A stretch of 64,000 nt of DNA from Malachius bipustulatus. Lineage: Eukaryota > Arthropoda > Insecta > Coleoptera > Melyridae. Shown here piece after piece: positions 1-11,980 of the stretch. Location of the stretch: NCBI GenBank assembly GCA_910589415.1, contig OU342633.1:16778858-16842857 (forward strand), written 5' to 3'. Each line of letters begins with the position of its first letter. The stretch's first letter is position 1. A program made the translations under genes and the position numbers. Under the pieces are notes generated by a model. The model was given only the letters and a program-made list of their open reading frames with translations. It was not told where the DNA came from and ran no database searches.

Positions 1-41
1 ATTTGACTTTCCAATAGATTTTTTTTAAATATTATTTTCAG

Positions 42-1388
42 ATTCTTTTGATACTGTTACAAAGAATGGAACTTCTCTTAAAATTAACGCCTGCAGAAGA
101 TGTTCAGCAGCATGTTCTGCCAATGCTATACCGCGGGTTGGATTCGGATACTCCACAAATTCATGAGCTGTGCTTAGCGGTGTTACCGACATTCGCTGGA
201 TTGTTAGATCACTCTAACGTAAAAAACAGCCTCCTTCCACGAATCAAAAAGCTCTGTTTATCCACTTCTAATTTATCAGTCCGGGTTAATTGTCTGTTAT
301 GTATAGGTCGGCTACTGGAGCATTTAGATAAGTGGCTAGTATTAGATGAAGTGTTACCTTTTCTTCCACAGATTCCATCGAGAGAACCTGCAGTTTTGAT
401 GGGAATCTTAGGGATTTATAAATTGGCCATGCATCATAAGAAATTAGGAATCACTAAGGAAATTATAGCTTCTCGAATATTACCCTTTTTAATACCATTA
501 TGCATTGAAAACGGTCTAACTTTGACTCAGTTTAATGCTATAGTCGTTTTAGTTAAAGAAATGTTTGCCTTAGTAGAAAATGAACATCGCACTAAGTTAG
601 AACAGCTAAATTCGGTTAAAGATCAGCAACGGACTCTAGCTGCTACTATGCCCTCTGTCTTACCGGAAACCACTCCAGTTGAATTAGATAAGGCTTTCAG
701 CGGGTTAGGTTTGGACTCATTTGCATCGCCTAGCAGTTTACAAGAAAAAACTAAGATTGCTCAGCAACAAGAAAATTTTAAATTATTCAAAAATCAAAGT
801 TCAATTGAACCTGTGAAAGCTAGTCCAAGCACTCTACAGCCTGTAAAAGATTTGTCATCATCACTTATGAAAGATTTTATGGGTGTAAGTCAGTCAAAAG
901 ATTTTATGAGTTTAAGTACATCTAGCAATGCAGTGAATTCGAACTCATCACCGATGCCCACAAATGTCAATTCTAATATGAATCAATCGATGACTTTACC
1001 AAATCTCAACGCTTCATTTATATCACCAAATTCAAATACAAATCTGAATTGGAATAAGCCAGCTGCAAACATGATGCAGTTTCAAAGTAACTTCACTTCA
1101 GGAGTTAATGCTGTCCAAATGTCAAGTCCTTCAAGTAATGTTTGGTCAAATAACAAATCTTTCACATCTCCTAAGGCTAATAATATTCCTAATAACTGGA
1201 ATTCTTTGGACAAATTATTGCCATCAAATGCAAATAAAGTGCCCATGAATCAGATGACATCAGATCAACAAACTATGCCCTTATTAGGAAATAATACAAG
1301 TCCTTTTAATAACAGTAGTAATAACAACAGTAAAAACAGCAATATTACACCTTTATCTAATAAAGATTTAATGGATTTTCTAACTTGA
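42..1388 (+). CDS. SCYL2: SCY1-like pseudokinase 2, last coding exon (partial)
   Basis: This is the 3'-terminal coding exon of SCYL2 (CVAK104), a pseudokinase that binds clathrin and AP2 and works in endosome-Golgi traffic. The exon follows a pyrimidine-rich tract and an AG acceptor at 40-41 and is open from base 42. The first half encodes alpha-helical HEAT-like repeats, including LLLKLTPAEDVQQHVLPML and CLLCIGRLLEHLDKWLVLDE, which match the middle of the family. From about codon 235 the protein becomes low-complexity and rich in Asn, Ser, Met and Gln. This is the usual disordered, clathrin-binding tail, and it ends in an acidic-hydrophobic DLMDFLT. The kinase-like domain and earlier exons lie outside the window to the left. 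The reading frame has no lesions. The identification rests on recalled family sequence and is strong. Confidence 0.93.
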   Translation: MLLILLQRMELLLKLTPAEDVQQHVLPMLYRGLDSDTPQIHELCLAVLPTFAGLLDHSNVKNSLLPRIKKLCLSTSNLSVRVNCLLCIGRLLEHLDKWLVLDEVLPFLPQIPSREPAVLMGILGIYKLAMHHKKLGITKEIIASRILPFLIPLCIENGLTLTQFNAIVVLVKEMFALVENEHRTKLEQLNSVKDQQRTLAATMPSVLPETTPVELDKAFSGLGLDSFASPSSLQEKTKIAQQQENFKLFKNQSSIEPVKASPSTLQPVKDLSSSLMKDFMGVSQSKDFMSLSTSSNAVNSNSSPMPTNVNSNMNQSMTLPNLNASFISPNSNTNLNWNKPAANMMQFQSNFTSGVNAVQMSSPSSNVWSNNKSFTSPKANNIPNNWNSLDKLLPSNANKVPMNQMTSDQQTMPLLGNNTSPFNNSSNNNSKNSNITPLSNKDLMDFLT

Positions 1389-1700
1389 ATTCTCATGTAG
1401 GTAGGTAGCTGTTGGAAATTAACACTTGCTAGCGCTTATGAAAAAATACATACAATAATGTGCACTTATGATGTAACTTCTATGTATTTGTATTATACAT
1501 TCCATTTTGATCTCTTCACTTTTAAATAAACAGTTGAGAGTTTGGAAAATGTTTTTCATTATGTGATTTATTTATTTTATTTGATTCTTTGATATTATTT
1601 AACTACTATTTTAAATATATATCATATTGTGTGTATGATTATTATTGTTTTAAATTTTGTATTTCAGTTGTGTGTGAAATAAACTGTTACAGAAAATGTA
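1389..1700 (+). terminator. SCYL2 3' UTR with two poly(A) signals
   Basis: AT-rich sequence follows the SCYL2 stop. Canonical AATAAA hexamers lie at 1525-1530 and 1678-1683, the second followed by a T/TG-rich stretch. Either could end the transcript. From 1700 to 1827 I see only AT-rich DNA. Confidence 0.6.
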
Positions 1701-1827
1701 CATTTTTTGCAAAATCGTTTTATTTTTAATTAAGAATTAGTTAAAAATAGTAGATTGGTATGCTGAAATTTAGTATTAAAACGATACTAAGAAAAAAAAT
1801 ATGAATAATTTTGTTTCTACATTGTAC

Positions 1828-2871
1828 TGAAATGGATCGCACCTAGGTAGGATGATAAGGAAATTATTTCCATCTCCCTCGTTAAATCAACCCAAACCGA
1901 AAAAGCAAACAGTGCAAGAATAGGTACGTAAATACCTAAAGGTAAAATTGTTAGGAAATTAAAATGCAACTACGCGCCCTAAAATCCAATGAAAGATTGA
2001 AGCCAGCATAAGCTGAAAAAAAAATTCATAAAATAGAAAACGCTCTAGCTGGTAACATTCCAGCACTTTTAAGGAACATCGAAAGGAGCGGCAACAGCAA
2101 GGGCATCGCCAGATCCCTTTATAAAAGCGCCTCGCACCGATTGAAAGAATAGGATGACCTAGATATAGACCGGGTGGAAAGATTTGTGAAATCACGTGAA
2201 TGCAAAGACAATAGTAAAGTGCTAGGTATTCCACCCATGATAATGAAAATTAAACCAATCAATAAAGCGAAAAAATAAACGACAATAGCGAAAAGCTCAT
2301 CACAATCCATAGACAGCAAGCAGGTGGAAATACGAGATGAAAGTTAAGCCGGTGTAATTATAGTAGGTCGAAACAATGAAAAGACGGAAACGCGTCGGCC
2401 GATTGTAAGGAAAATTTAGGTAGTTGAAGTTCAGAATTATTCAGTGAGGTAGCCGCGAGGTCAACGCGCAAGTCTCATGATAAGGGAGATATGATAAGAA
2501 ATAAAACACATAAAATCACGGTATAAGGCAGTGCCAATGAGGTGCATTGTTACGCGTTGTGTTTAGAAAGCGGGACACTGCGTCTATAAAAGCAGACCAC
2601 TTACAGCCGCTAAAGGAGATTGAATCTGAATCCCGAACCCTTTAGTCGTTGTCCAGAGATGGCCTCTGTTGTGAAATACGGATAACGACTCCTTTTTAAC
2701 TAACAATTCAGCCAGAGACGGCCTCTGTGTGAACTCCGGCTGAGTTTTCCTTCATCAACCTGAGAATTTCAATTGCCTACATTTAGTTAGGGTCAAATCG
2801 CACCCGAACAAACTTCTAAATCACAGTTGCTTTTCGCGATAGACGAGGAGGCCCGGGGTAGTATCGTTACA
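1828..2871 (-). mobile_element. Solo LTR, short variant (1,044 bp)
   Basis: On the minus strand the sequence begins TGTAACG and ends CCATTTCA, a TG...CA retroviral-type terminus. It is flanked by a perfect 4-bp duplication GTAC at 1824-1827 and 2872-2875. About 750 bp of its 3' part aligns with 58498-59244, and about 50 bp of its 5' end aligns with 55481 onward, so both are LTRs of one family. No internal region, primer-binding site or partner LTR is present, so this is a solo LTR left by LTR-LTR recombination. ORFs in it are not genes. Its middle is much shorter than in the 3.76 kb relative. Confidence 0.75.
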
Positions 2872-2875
2872 GTAC

Positions 2876-3177
2876 CTATGTCTTACATTGCTTTTTGTAA
2901 GAGTATTGGGAAGCCATGTATTCAGACAGTATAGCATTTTCACACTGTTTTAGGAAAATGAAATTAAAATTGCTTATATACGTGGAGAACAATTATTTAG
3001 GCTAAATCAAAAATTTCAGAACATATTCAGTTCTCTCTCATCAAAAGAGGCCTTGTGTGCATTCGCAAAAGTGGTAAAACATTTAAATAAAATTTGAAAA
3101 TCTACCAGATACTATTTCTGGTTAACAGGTGTTAAGTTTTTTAAAATACCAATTTTCAAATAGGCAATAAATAAATC
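2876..3177. other. Intergenic AT-rich DNA
   Basis: No gene, repeat boundary or RNA feature is recognised between the solo LTR and the next MITE. Confidence 0.6.
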
Positions 3178-3742
3178 TTAAGGTGCGTTTTCACCAAGCG
3201 CGCAAAACGTTTGCAATTGTTAGCAAATGTTTGCAATCACAATATTTGTTTGATGGAGACGAAAATGACGCGCATTCGCCAACATTTGCAATCATTTGTC
3301 CGTGTTCCGAGCGTTGTCGGTACATCAAAGGGATTTGTTGCTTGTGCGTGCGCGAAGTATTTTCAGTGTAGACGGGCAGGGAGTGTTCGCAGGAATCGCA
3401 GGGAATCAGAGCAGTGTTGTTTGTTGTTTTCCAGCAACTGCGACGTGTCTACCAAATTAACTATAACTATAACCAAAAAATGGGATGTCCAAAATCTACG
3501 AGTTCTTTTTTTATTATTCTCTTTTTCAATTAAAACAGTCATAATTATGAAAGATGCGGCACTAACAATACGTTTTCTTTTCGGAGCCATTTTTGCTCGG
3601 AACATGAACAAATGATTGCTAATAACGTACCAGGTGTCTGTGAATATTCAGTGGAGACACTTTAATTGCAAACATTTGGAAACATTCGCAAACATTTGCG
3701 AACGTTTGCTAACAATGATTTTTTGGTGAAAACGCACCTTAA
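3178..3742. mobile_element. TTAA-flanked palindromic MITE
   Basis: Inverted termini read GGTGCGTTTTCACCAA at the left and its complement at the right, with TTAA at both edges (3178-3181 and 3739-3742). TTAA duplication is the hallmark of piggyBac-type insertion. The subterminal DNA repeats variants of GCAAACGTTTGCAAACATT in both orientations. Open frames inside are not supported as genes, so the element is non-autonomous. Confidence 0.65.
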
Positions 3743-4104
3743 TATTTAGTAATTATCTTATAAGAAAGGTTTCTTTATTCTGCACCTTATTAACCAGACT
3801 GTCAGTAGATCACCGTTTCGAATCTTCAAATATTGCTACTGGGGTCTGGAGTTGGAGGGAAATATCACACTGCAGACATATCTTTCTCTCATCGAATGCA
3901 CTTGGAGTGCTATGCGCGCATGGCCGAGAATTGAACATGCCTACCAGCACGCATCAGATTCGACCACCAGACTCGTGACGCTTGCGCAGAACGGGTCGAG
4001 TACACAAATAAAAACTGAAGTGGTCGTTTCCGTTTGCTGTCAATAATGCTGTCCCACTCTGTTCATGATACTTCCACTTATGGGCGCTAGCAATATAGAA
4101 GTAT
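3743..4104. other. Intergenic DNA
   Basis: This is ordinary sequence with a slightly higher-GC patch at 3880-4020. It has no supported gene or RNA and contains only short open frames without recognisable domains. Confidence 0.5.
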
Positions 4105-4964
4105 TATACAGGGTGATTGATTGAAACGCCACATTAGAAAAAATTCGACTTCCAAATGATCTAGGAATCTGAAATTTGGAACTTAGGCAACATACCTAAT
4201 AACGAGTCAAAATGAAATATTACCAAGATGGCAGCACATTTAAAAATGGCGAAAGCAATGGCCATCTTTGTTTTTTTAAATGGGACACCCTATATATTAT
4301 TGCATTTTCAGATTGTCTGAGAAAATGTAATAACAATAATGTTTATAGTTGCATTTTAAATTGAGTAGGCTATGAGTTATAAACAAGTGAAAATCGCAAT
4401 TTTCCAACTTTAAACCCATTTACCACAAAAACGGCCCATAATATCAAAAAACGGCTTACATGTTCCTATCTTAACTTTTTATAAGGCATCCAATTATGCA
4501 GTTGAAATGTTTATACAAGGTGGTGAAAATTATCAGATTTTTCATCACCCTGCATAAACATTTAAACTATACAGTAGGATACCAGATAAAAATTTAAGAT
4601 AGGGACATGTAAGCCGTTTTCTGATATCTTGAGCCGTTTTCGTGGTAAATGGGTTTAAAGTTGGAAAATTGCGATTTTCACTTGTTTATAACTCATAGCC
4701 TACTCAATTTAAAATGCAACTATAAACATTATTGTTATTACATTTTCTCAGACAATCTGAAAATGCAATAAAATATAGGGTGTCCCATTTAAAAAAAACA
4801 AAGATGGCCATTGCTTTCGCCATTTTTAAATGTGTTGCCATCTTGGTAATATTTCATTTTGACTCGTTATTAGCTATGTTGCCTAAGTTCCAAATTTCAG
4901 ATTCCTAGATCATTTGGAAGTCGAATTTTTTCTAATGTGGCGTTTCAATCAATCACCCTGTATA
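4105..4964. mobile_element. Foldback MITE, TATACAGGGTG family (860 bp)
   Basis: The left end TATACAGGGTGATTGATTG is mirrored by the right end. Long, nearly complete inverted arms of about 400 bp meet near 4540. The interior holds a module also found at 47.4-48.5, 54.4 and 63.7 kb, marked by ATGAGTTATAAACAAGTG and a GGGACATGTAAGCC motif. A TA target is consistent with a Tc1/mariner-type element. It has no coding capacity. Confidence 0.75.
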
Positions 4965-7018
4965 TATGGTTGCACCATTAAATAAATTAAAACTCGCAAA
5001 ATTGTATTTATTTGTAACAGAATAACAGATCTTCCAAAACTGTTCCAGCGGCACAGGCATTCACAATTCATCGACATTGTTGCCAAATGTCTTCCTCTCT
5101 CAAAAATAGAAATTACATGTCTGCTTGAAATCATTTCAGTCATTCAAATAGCGTTAGGTTTAAGAAGTGATAGATAAAGAAGTGAGACGTCTCAAAAACT
5201 GAGGGAGAAGGTCAGTGGGATGCTGCCTTCGTCTCTTGTAGGTTCTGGTATTTTCTCTTGGTAAAGCTTACCTGCAAATTGATGACTTAGTCAAATTAGG
5301 AAATATTGAAACAGTATGATCACAAGCTTGAAATTGAAGTAAGACTGCCCAATCTAGCAACACCGAAAGCCCTCAATAGCAAAGCCAACACACAATCGAA
5401 AGTGAAATCAACAAACCATTCAATTCATTGTAAGGTCAGGAATTTTTATGACAACCCTCACACACACAAAGCCAAGGCAAACAGAAAGTAAGATGATTGA
5501 AATGATTCAAGCAAGTCCTAAAAAGAAAACAGCTGTTGGAACGGCATCTGAAGGTCCAAATAAATAAATGTAAAATTAACTACATAATATAGGAAATTAA
5601 TTAAGGTAATTTAAGATTTCATTGTTAGGAATGAAATGGCATCCAGTTTGAAATATATATGAAATAGTGATGTTATTTGATTCTTTAATCTTAAAGGACG
5701 TAATTTTGATCACATGGGTATTTCCTGACTCCTGAGCTTTTGCATACCCTATCCGAGAACCGAGGGTGGCTACAAGAAACAACACAACGTGAGTGGGTCT
5801 TCGCCGCATTTTCTAGACGATCATCGCGGGTAAGGGGGTGGTTGTTACATATGAAAAGTTACGCACCGGCCCACCGGCACTCCAGTTAATAACTACAACA
5901 AAGTAGTGCTAGGGAAGTAATTCCAATATCTTAAAAATGCAAGTCCTTAAATGAAAAAGGTTACCTTTAATACCGTCTGAAGGCATCAGCAATATATCTC
6001 TATTGTCTGGCCTACAACACAACTAAATATTAGGCAGAAGATTTAGGGCTCCCTTGTAAAATTTCGAACCAGAAAAATAATATTCAAGTTTTTCTAATTG
6101 CTAAGAACGCCACCACAAGGGAAGGAATTCCAAAAAAAAAGACTTCAATAGCCAAATTTAACATGATAGTTCATGCAAGAGTTATTTCTATTATACAGGA
6201 TCAAATTTTAAAATAAAACCATAGATGTTTTGAATCAATTTTTAATAAGGTGTTAACATTTCAAGTTACTCACTTACCTACATAAATCTGGTAACCATAC
6301 ATTTATAATTTGGTAATGGTAAAATGAGCAACCATGTACTATTGTAGCCTCATAAGTCATAAAGGTTAATTTTCTTATAATGTTTAAAATAGTTACTTGC
6401 ACAATTATTATTAATTGTAAAATATATTTGCTGTTAACATCAAGATGTTACGAATTATGAGGTCTACAATAATAGTACCGTGAGTATTGGAAGCACGATC
6501 CACAAGTTTTACGGAATTTTTCAGGTAGGTAACAGATATTATAACAAAGTTGGATCGATTAATACTAAAATTATTATTTATTGTGTAATTAATATACTAT
6601 AACATCAATTTAGAATAGAAAATATTTACGAAATTGGCAGTGTTTATACCTAAGGATTGGGACAGGTAAATTGCTACATGTGACCAAAATCTACTACTGA
6701 ATTTCTCTCACATTTTTACAAACAAAAACACAATTTTATTCAACTCTAACTATCTAATTGTTATAAATAATTAACAATAATTTATTGGTTTAATTTGCTA
6801 AAGTTAGGCAACTCTTTTATTATTCAATATCCATTTGGGTTTGTTGTACCGCCTATGCTAAAATATAAAAATCTCTATCTGATAAAAGGGAAAGGTGCTC
6901 TAACGCTCTTGCATACAGAACAAGCAAGAAATTCACACCTATAAATAATTTCATGTTATGTGCACTAAAAATACATTAAAACAGTCTCATTCTTTGGTTA
7001 GTAATATCAGTGAAAATT
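4965..7018. other. Intergenic DNA between convergent genes
   Basis: Two kilobases of AT-rich sequence. Apart from a possible signal-peptide ORF on the minus strand (5597-5809, listed separately), I find no domains, splice-bounded exons or clear repeat ends. Short inverted motifs do not resolve into an element. Confidence 0.5.
5597..5809 (-). CDS. Possible signal-peptide-containing small ORF or first exon
   Basis: A 70-codon minus-strand ORF starts with two Met-proximal arginine-rich residues and a hydrophobic run (HVVLFLVATLG), resembling a secretory signal. GT dinucleotides shortly after the hydrophobic segment could serve as a splice donor, which would make this a first exon. No downstream exon, homology or clear promoter was found. 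I do not recognise the protein. It could equally be chance or old transposon sequence. Confidence 0.2.
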   Translation of the reverse strand: MRRRPTHVVLFLVATLGSRIGYAKAQESGNTHVIKITSFKIKESNNITISYIFQTGCHFIPNNEILNYLN

Positions 7019-7350
7019 ACATAAGTACAGTTGTGTTCAAATAAAACTGGGACAATTTAATTTTTCTAATGAAAATTGAACGATATTTCCATAAATTACA
7101 TTTCTCACTTTTAAGTTGATTCTTTATGATTACCGAATATTAAATTACCTCTTTCTACTGCAGTAAATTATTTATTTTTCCTTTTTGTCAAGTAGCCCCG
7201 AAAAATTTAATAACATCAAGTTACAGACATGCTGAAAGCCACAAATACAACACAACAAAAAAGGTGTCCCAGTTTTATATGAACAAGTGAAATTGAGAGT
7301 TGCGTTATAAGAGTTGTTCCAGTTTTATTTGAACACGACTGTACTTATGT
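7019..7350. mobile_element. Tc1/mariner-type MITE
   Basis: Inverted ends read ACATAAGTACAGTTGTGTTC at the left and a near-complement at the right (GAACACGACTGTACTTATGT). A TA dinucleotide sits at the likely target. A second inverted block carries CCCAGTTTTAT-like sequence. About 330 bp, non-coding. Confidence 0.65.
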
Positions 7351-7410
7351 GCTTAATAAAAACAATATTAACATAAATATATTTGTATAAAAAAAGTAAA
7401 AACTTCGAGC

Positions 7411-7620
7411 AGGTTTCATAATAAATTTTACAGTAACGATAATAAAACAACTCTTACTGCACTTTATTTCGGCCATGAGGTTTAGTATAAATAGACAAAT
7501 GTATTCACCCTGTACCTGTTTATTAATCTTAGGGATGTTAATAATGTTGTTATATCTAATGGACCTTTCATAATATTAAGCCTAAATTTAAAGTGACTGT
7601 AATTTTATTATGAAACGGGT
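7411..7620. mobile_element. Short palindromic MITE
   Basis: GGTTTCATAATAAA near 7414 is mirrored by TTTATTATGAAACGGG near 7605, and the inverted homology continues inward (ACAGTAAC / AGTGACTGT). About 210 bp, with no coding content. Edges are approximate. Confidence 0.45.
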
Positions 7621-7677
7621 CATTAGTGTATAAATAAAAAAAAACATTGCAAATGTACATACATAGAAAATAATTAC

Positions 7678-7719
7678 AGTAGAAGCTGGATATTACTTCA
7701 GATAATCGAGCTCCTACTG
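7678..7719. mobile_element. Collapsed pogo/Tigger-like terminal repeats
   Basis: CAGTAGAAGCTGGATAT is followed almost at once by the inverted ATAATCGAGCTCCTACTG. This is what an extreme internal deletion of a pogo-like element would leave. Related single ends lie near 26975 and 42632. Confidence 0.4.
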
Positions 7720-7917
7720 TCTCTAAAAAAATACTTCAGTTTTTAATTTCCAAGAGATTGTGTGGTAATAGTCTTGTCACAGTAGAACATACAATAATTT
7801 GTACTAAATCAAGTATTTGAAGTAATCTGAACTCAAAGATGTGGACGTAGTTTTCAAAATAGTCTGCTGGTAGCTTGTTTAAAATTGAATTACCTGTATG
7901 TGTGGTGGTAAATATTC

Positions 7918-8968
7918 TATACAGGGTGTTTCATTAATCAGTGCAGAAAATTCAACTGGAGATTCCTTGCTAAATTTTAAGGGGGGTTTGTCATAAAAAA
8001 AATTTCTTACAGCCTCCCCTAAGAAGTTACAGCCCCTTAAAGTAGGGTAAAAAAGTCACATTTATCGATTTTTTTCTGAAATATCTTGAAATAAAAAAAA
8101 AAGACGGCTAGGTATTCGAACACTACTACCAGGAAGGTTCAATAATTACATAATTTTATGCACCCTTGTTATCTGCAAGGGTGTGAATAATTATACTACC
8201 CCTAAAAGTTTTTTTTACAGAACTTTTTTCCTAATTGTTTTTTTTCCTTTAAATTCACACTAAGGAGGGCCACTTCAATTGAAAAGAAATTTGTCTCTTA
8301 AAAATTTCACGAAAACTCAATACTTTTCCATCAAAGAAATAAAATGAGGGCATTTATTCAAGAAAATTGTGCCCATTTTGAGCACTGTCTTAACAAAATA
8401 TTGTTAATTTAAATTAAATTGAAATTGTTTATTGTTAATTATGTTTTTTGTGTTATTAAAAGTTTATTTATTTCTATAAATATTTTACATATTTTTATAA
8501 ATTTGTATGTAAAATCACACTGTTATAATTTATGTAAGTCCGCTTATTTTATTTCTTTAGTGGCAAAGTATTGAGTTTTCATGAAATTTTTAAGAGGCAA
8601 ATTTTTTTCCAATTGAACTGGCCCACCAAAGTGTGAATTTAAAAATAAAATAAAAATATTAGGAAAAAAGTTCTAGAAAAAAAACTTTTAGGGGTAGTAT
8701 GATTACTCTTGCAGAGAACAAGGGTGGATAAAATTATGTAATTATGGAGGCTTCATGGTAGTGGTATTCGAATACCTAGCCGTCTTTTTTTAAATTTCAA
8801 GTAATTTCAGAAAAAAATCGATAAATGTGAATTTTTTACCTTACTTTAAGGGGATGTAACTTCTTAGGGGGCGCTTTAAGAATTTTTTTTTATGACAAAC
8901 CCCCCTTAAAATTCAGCAAGGAATCTCCAGTTGAATTTTCTGCACTGATTAATGAAACACCCTGTATA
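7918..8968. mobile_element. Foldback MITE, TATACAGGGTG family (1,051 bp)
   Basis: The ends TATACAGGGTGTTTCATTA and its complement bracket two long imperfect inverted arms of about 400 bp. Recognisable mirrored blocks include GGAGATTCCTTGCTAAATTT and the run of Gs/Cs before TTTGTCAT. The AT-rich centre at 8390-8540 is unmatched. No intact coding region. Confidence 0.75.
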
Positions 8969-10047
8969 AGAAAATAAAAGTAGCAATTCTTCAAGTAAGT
9001 AATTTTAAGCAGAACACTTTTAATAAACATAATGTTCTAAGAACTTTACTTTTCAAGATATATGCCCGTATTCACAAACGATAATTTCCTAAATAATTAC
9101 GTAATTAATTAAATGAGTGAGATGGAGACATGCAGTTTTTTGCAATAGAATGAGATGGGGATAATTGATTACGTAATTATTTAGGAAATTATCGTTTGTG
9201 AATACGGGCAATAGAGTGTTACAGTTTTTTATTTATTTATTCATTTAACCAGATAAATTACAGTTTTAAAAAACTACTTTTTTATCTTCTTCTTCAAGGC
9301 CATTTCCTAGTGGAAGGTCATCATCGCTATTTTTACTTTAGACACGGCTGCGTTAAAATGTTGGTAATAAGACGCAACCATAAGATGTTTCTTCTGCCTA
9401 TGCTGCATTTTTTAATACGGTTACCTGATTGACAAATTTTTTAATTTCATTTCATTATTCCATCCGATAGCTGAGAACTGAGAGTTATCTTTGAGAACCT
9501 CTGAGGACAAATGTTTTTAACCATTTTTCTATCTGAAATTACTTGAGAAATCGCCACTTTTATTTTCGTAGATACAACCTGGACCATCCTGTTACCATAC
9601 ATGGGGGATATTAACATAGAAAAGATGGCAAGCATCATTAATGCTTGGCATGGACATCAGATCTGAAAATTAGAGTATAAAAGGTTATAGTGTATTACAA
9701 AACATTCATAAATAAAATTTAAACTAATTTTTTTTATAATACTGGCCATATTGTTTATTTAAACAAAGCTACATTTTTAAAGTAGTTACGGTAATAATTT
9801 TTAACTGAAATAGGTGATTTAATGGATTTTTTTTATTATAGCTATTATAGATTACCAGGATTCCAAATTATGATGGTTCCATACCAAGGTTTACAGCATT
9901 ATGTTTTTTTTTCCTGTTACAAGACCTATTTAGTCCCATAATCTGAAGGACAATTATACAAAAAGGTTCAAAGTAACTTTTTAATTCAAATAGTACCAAT
10001 TTAATATCAAGGTATAGGGTGAGCAAAAAGTTTTCGAATACATACAT
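8969..10047. other. Intergenic DNA with one small MITE
   Basis: The 148-bp palindrome at 9063-9210 is annotated separately. Otherwise this is AT-rich sequence with a minus-strand open frame near 9450-9640 that has no recognisable domain. No gene is supported. Confidence 0.5.
9063..9210. mobile_element. 148-bp palindromic MITE
   Basis: TGCCCGTATTCACAAACG at the left and its perfect complement at the right are followed inward by matched ATAATTTCCTAAATAATTAC arms. ATA flanks both ends and may be a 3-bp target duplication. Non-coding. Confidence 0.65.
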
Positions 10048-10742
10048 TTAAAGGTCAATTTATATCTAATGGCACAGATATGGGCCGGGTGTTCAACATG
10101 AAGGTGCATTTTTATTAATAAATGGATTTTTAATGGCTGCATTTACATCTAACGGGGACGAACTGACAACAAAACGTTACCATCAGATTTAAATGCAGCC
10201 ATTCAAAATCCATTTTATTAATAAAAATGACCGTCCGTGTTGAACACCCGGCCCGTGTCTGTACCGTTAGATGCAGTGACGGCTCGTGCTTCAAAAAATT
10301 GGGTCGGCCAGCCAATGGTGGAAATAAAATGTACGACATTATATGTGGGGGGGGGGTCCGGGGAAAAGGTCCCCGGAAAAGGCGATGAGGGCGAATTTTT
10401 TTAAAGGTTCAAGGTCACGCGAATTCGCATAAGTTCAAAATTTACTTATATGTAAAAATATAGGAAAAATCGTCCAAACCTATGCAGATTAGATTACCTG
10501 AACAATTTGTCAACTAATGTTACCTGTAAGTATTATTTATTTAACAGCATTTTAATGAAATCGAGTGTGTAACTAACTGTGAAAGTTTAGGTAGTGGAGA
10601 CTTTTACACATCACTGTAACTCAATTTTATTTACGTAGGTATCACATAACAAAAATAACAAAACAATAAAACAATTACAAAAATACACTAACCTTTAAAA
10701 AAATTAACTCTTGAACAAAAATAACGTTATCCTATATAAATA

Positions 10743-11393
10743 TATACAGGGTGTCCCGTATCGTTATGTTCAAAATTCTTGAGCATATAGTAGGCTTAAT
10801 TTTGAGCCCAAAAAACCCAAAAGTGACAGGTCTATCTTTATTCGTTACGAAGTTACAGGCCTAAGAAAATTATGACTAGTAAATAACAAGATTCAACTTT
10901 TTAAGCCACAAAAATTGCCACACATGAGTAAACGTCACTGAAATAAACATTAGTAGAGAGTAGAGGTTCCCCTGCTCATACGAAATGGCATTGGATTCAA
11001 ATAGATGCGGCACCAGCATATTTCGGAATTGGTGTTTGTAACTAAATACCAGAGAGAAATTATTATTTGATCGTATTCAGCAAGCTGGTCAAGAGATAGG
11101 TACGCGAAAAAAGACGAGAAAACTGTTACTTTTGCAATAGGCCGTCGAGCACAAGCTTGTATTCAGCAAGGAATAGGACATTTTTAATACATGATAAACT
11201 AGATTTGGTCAATAAAATAAGTTTTATGTGGTTTTCAAAGTTAAATCTGGTATTTACTAGACATTATTTTCTTAGGCCTGTAACTTCGTAACGAATGCAG
11301 ATAGACCTGCCACTTTTAGGTTTTTTAGGCTTAGAAATAAGCCTACTATATGCTCACAAAATTTGAACATAACGATACGGGACACCCTGTATA
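10743..11393. mobile_element. Foldback MITE with a DDE transposase remnant (651 bp)
   Basis: The ends TATACAGGGTGTCCCGTATC and complement enclose arms sharing CATATAGTAGGCTTA. The unmatched centre encodes WIQIDAAPAYFGIGVC (10992-11039, plus). This resembles the WxQxDGAPxHF block around the second catalytic Asp of mariner/IS630-type transposases, and a following stretch reads DRIQQAGQEIGT. A TA target fits that superfamily. The element therefore looks like an internal-deletion derivative of a mariner-like transposon. Confidence 0.7.
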
Positions 11394-11980
11394 GGTACCT
11401 ACTTATTATTATAAAATATTGATAATTATATTGGGATTGCAGCCAATTACACACACATGTTTTCTCTTTTTTCTTTTTAATGAACCCAAGCTTTCGAGCT
11501 ATTCTTTAGCTCTTCGTCAGGGGTACTGAAAAGATTGACAATAAGATAAACAAAAAATTGTAAGTATACACGAAAAATTAGAAACTAAAAAATTACATAA
11601 TACTTACAGAAATTGAGTAAAAATTGAAGATGTTACAATGTTAATCATTTTCATGGACAAGTAGAAGATAAAAACATACAAATATGAACTAATAAACCAA
11701 ATAAAAATTAAATAACATAGGTAAGTTAATTCCAAAAAAAGTTTTAAAATAATTTAGAAGTTTTTACATTTTTTATGAATAATTTTTATTTAAATTTTTT
11801 GAAAGACGTCAATTTGATCATTTTTGATTTAATTGTAAGGAAGGCAGTAATTAATTTATTGTTTAAGACAATTAAGTTATTGTAACAAACAAATACCTAG
11901 ATAATTTACTGAAAAATAATAGAAAAAAAATTTCTTATTATTATATTTATACTCCCGTAAAAAATTCCATAAACCTAAAA
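11394..11980. other. hAT 3' noncoding DNA with possible Penelope-like scrap
   Basis: CAAGCTTTCGAGCTATTC then TTTAGCTCTTCGTCAGGGG (about 11487-11523) resembles the conserved hairpin seen at the termini of Penelope-like and some other retroelements. The rest is AT-rich with no coding signal. The recognition is from memory and weak. Confidence 0.3.

Noticed and set aside
3183..3615. Plus-strand ORFs of 62 and 134 codons
   Set aside because: They lie wholly inside a palindromic TTAA MITE and have no homology or codon bias.
9447..9638. 63-codon minus-strand ORF
   Set aside because: No domain, no splice context, and AT-rich composition typical of chance frames.
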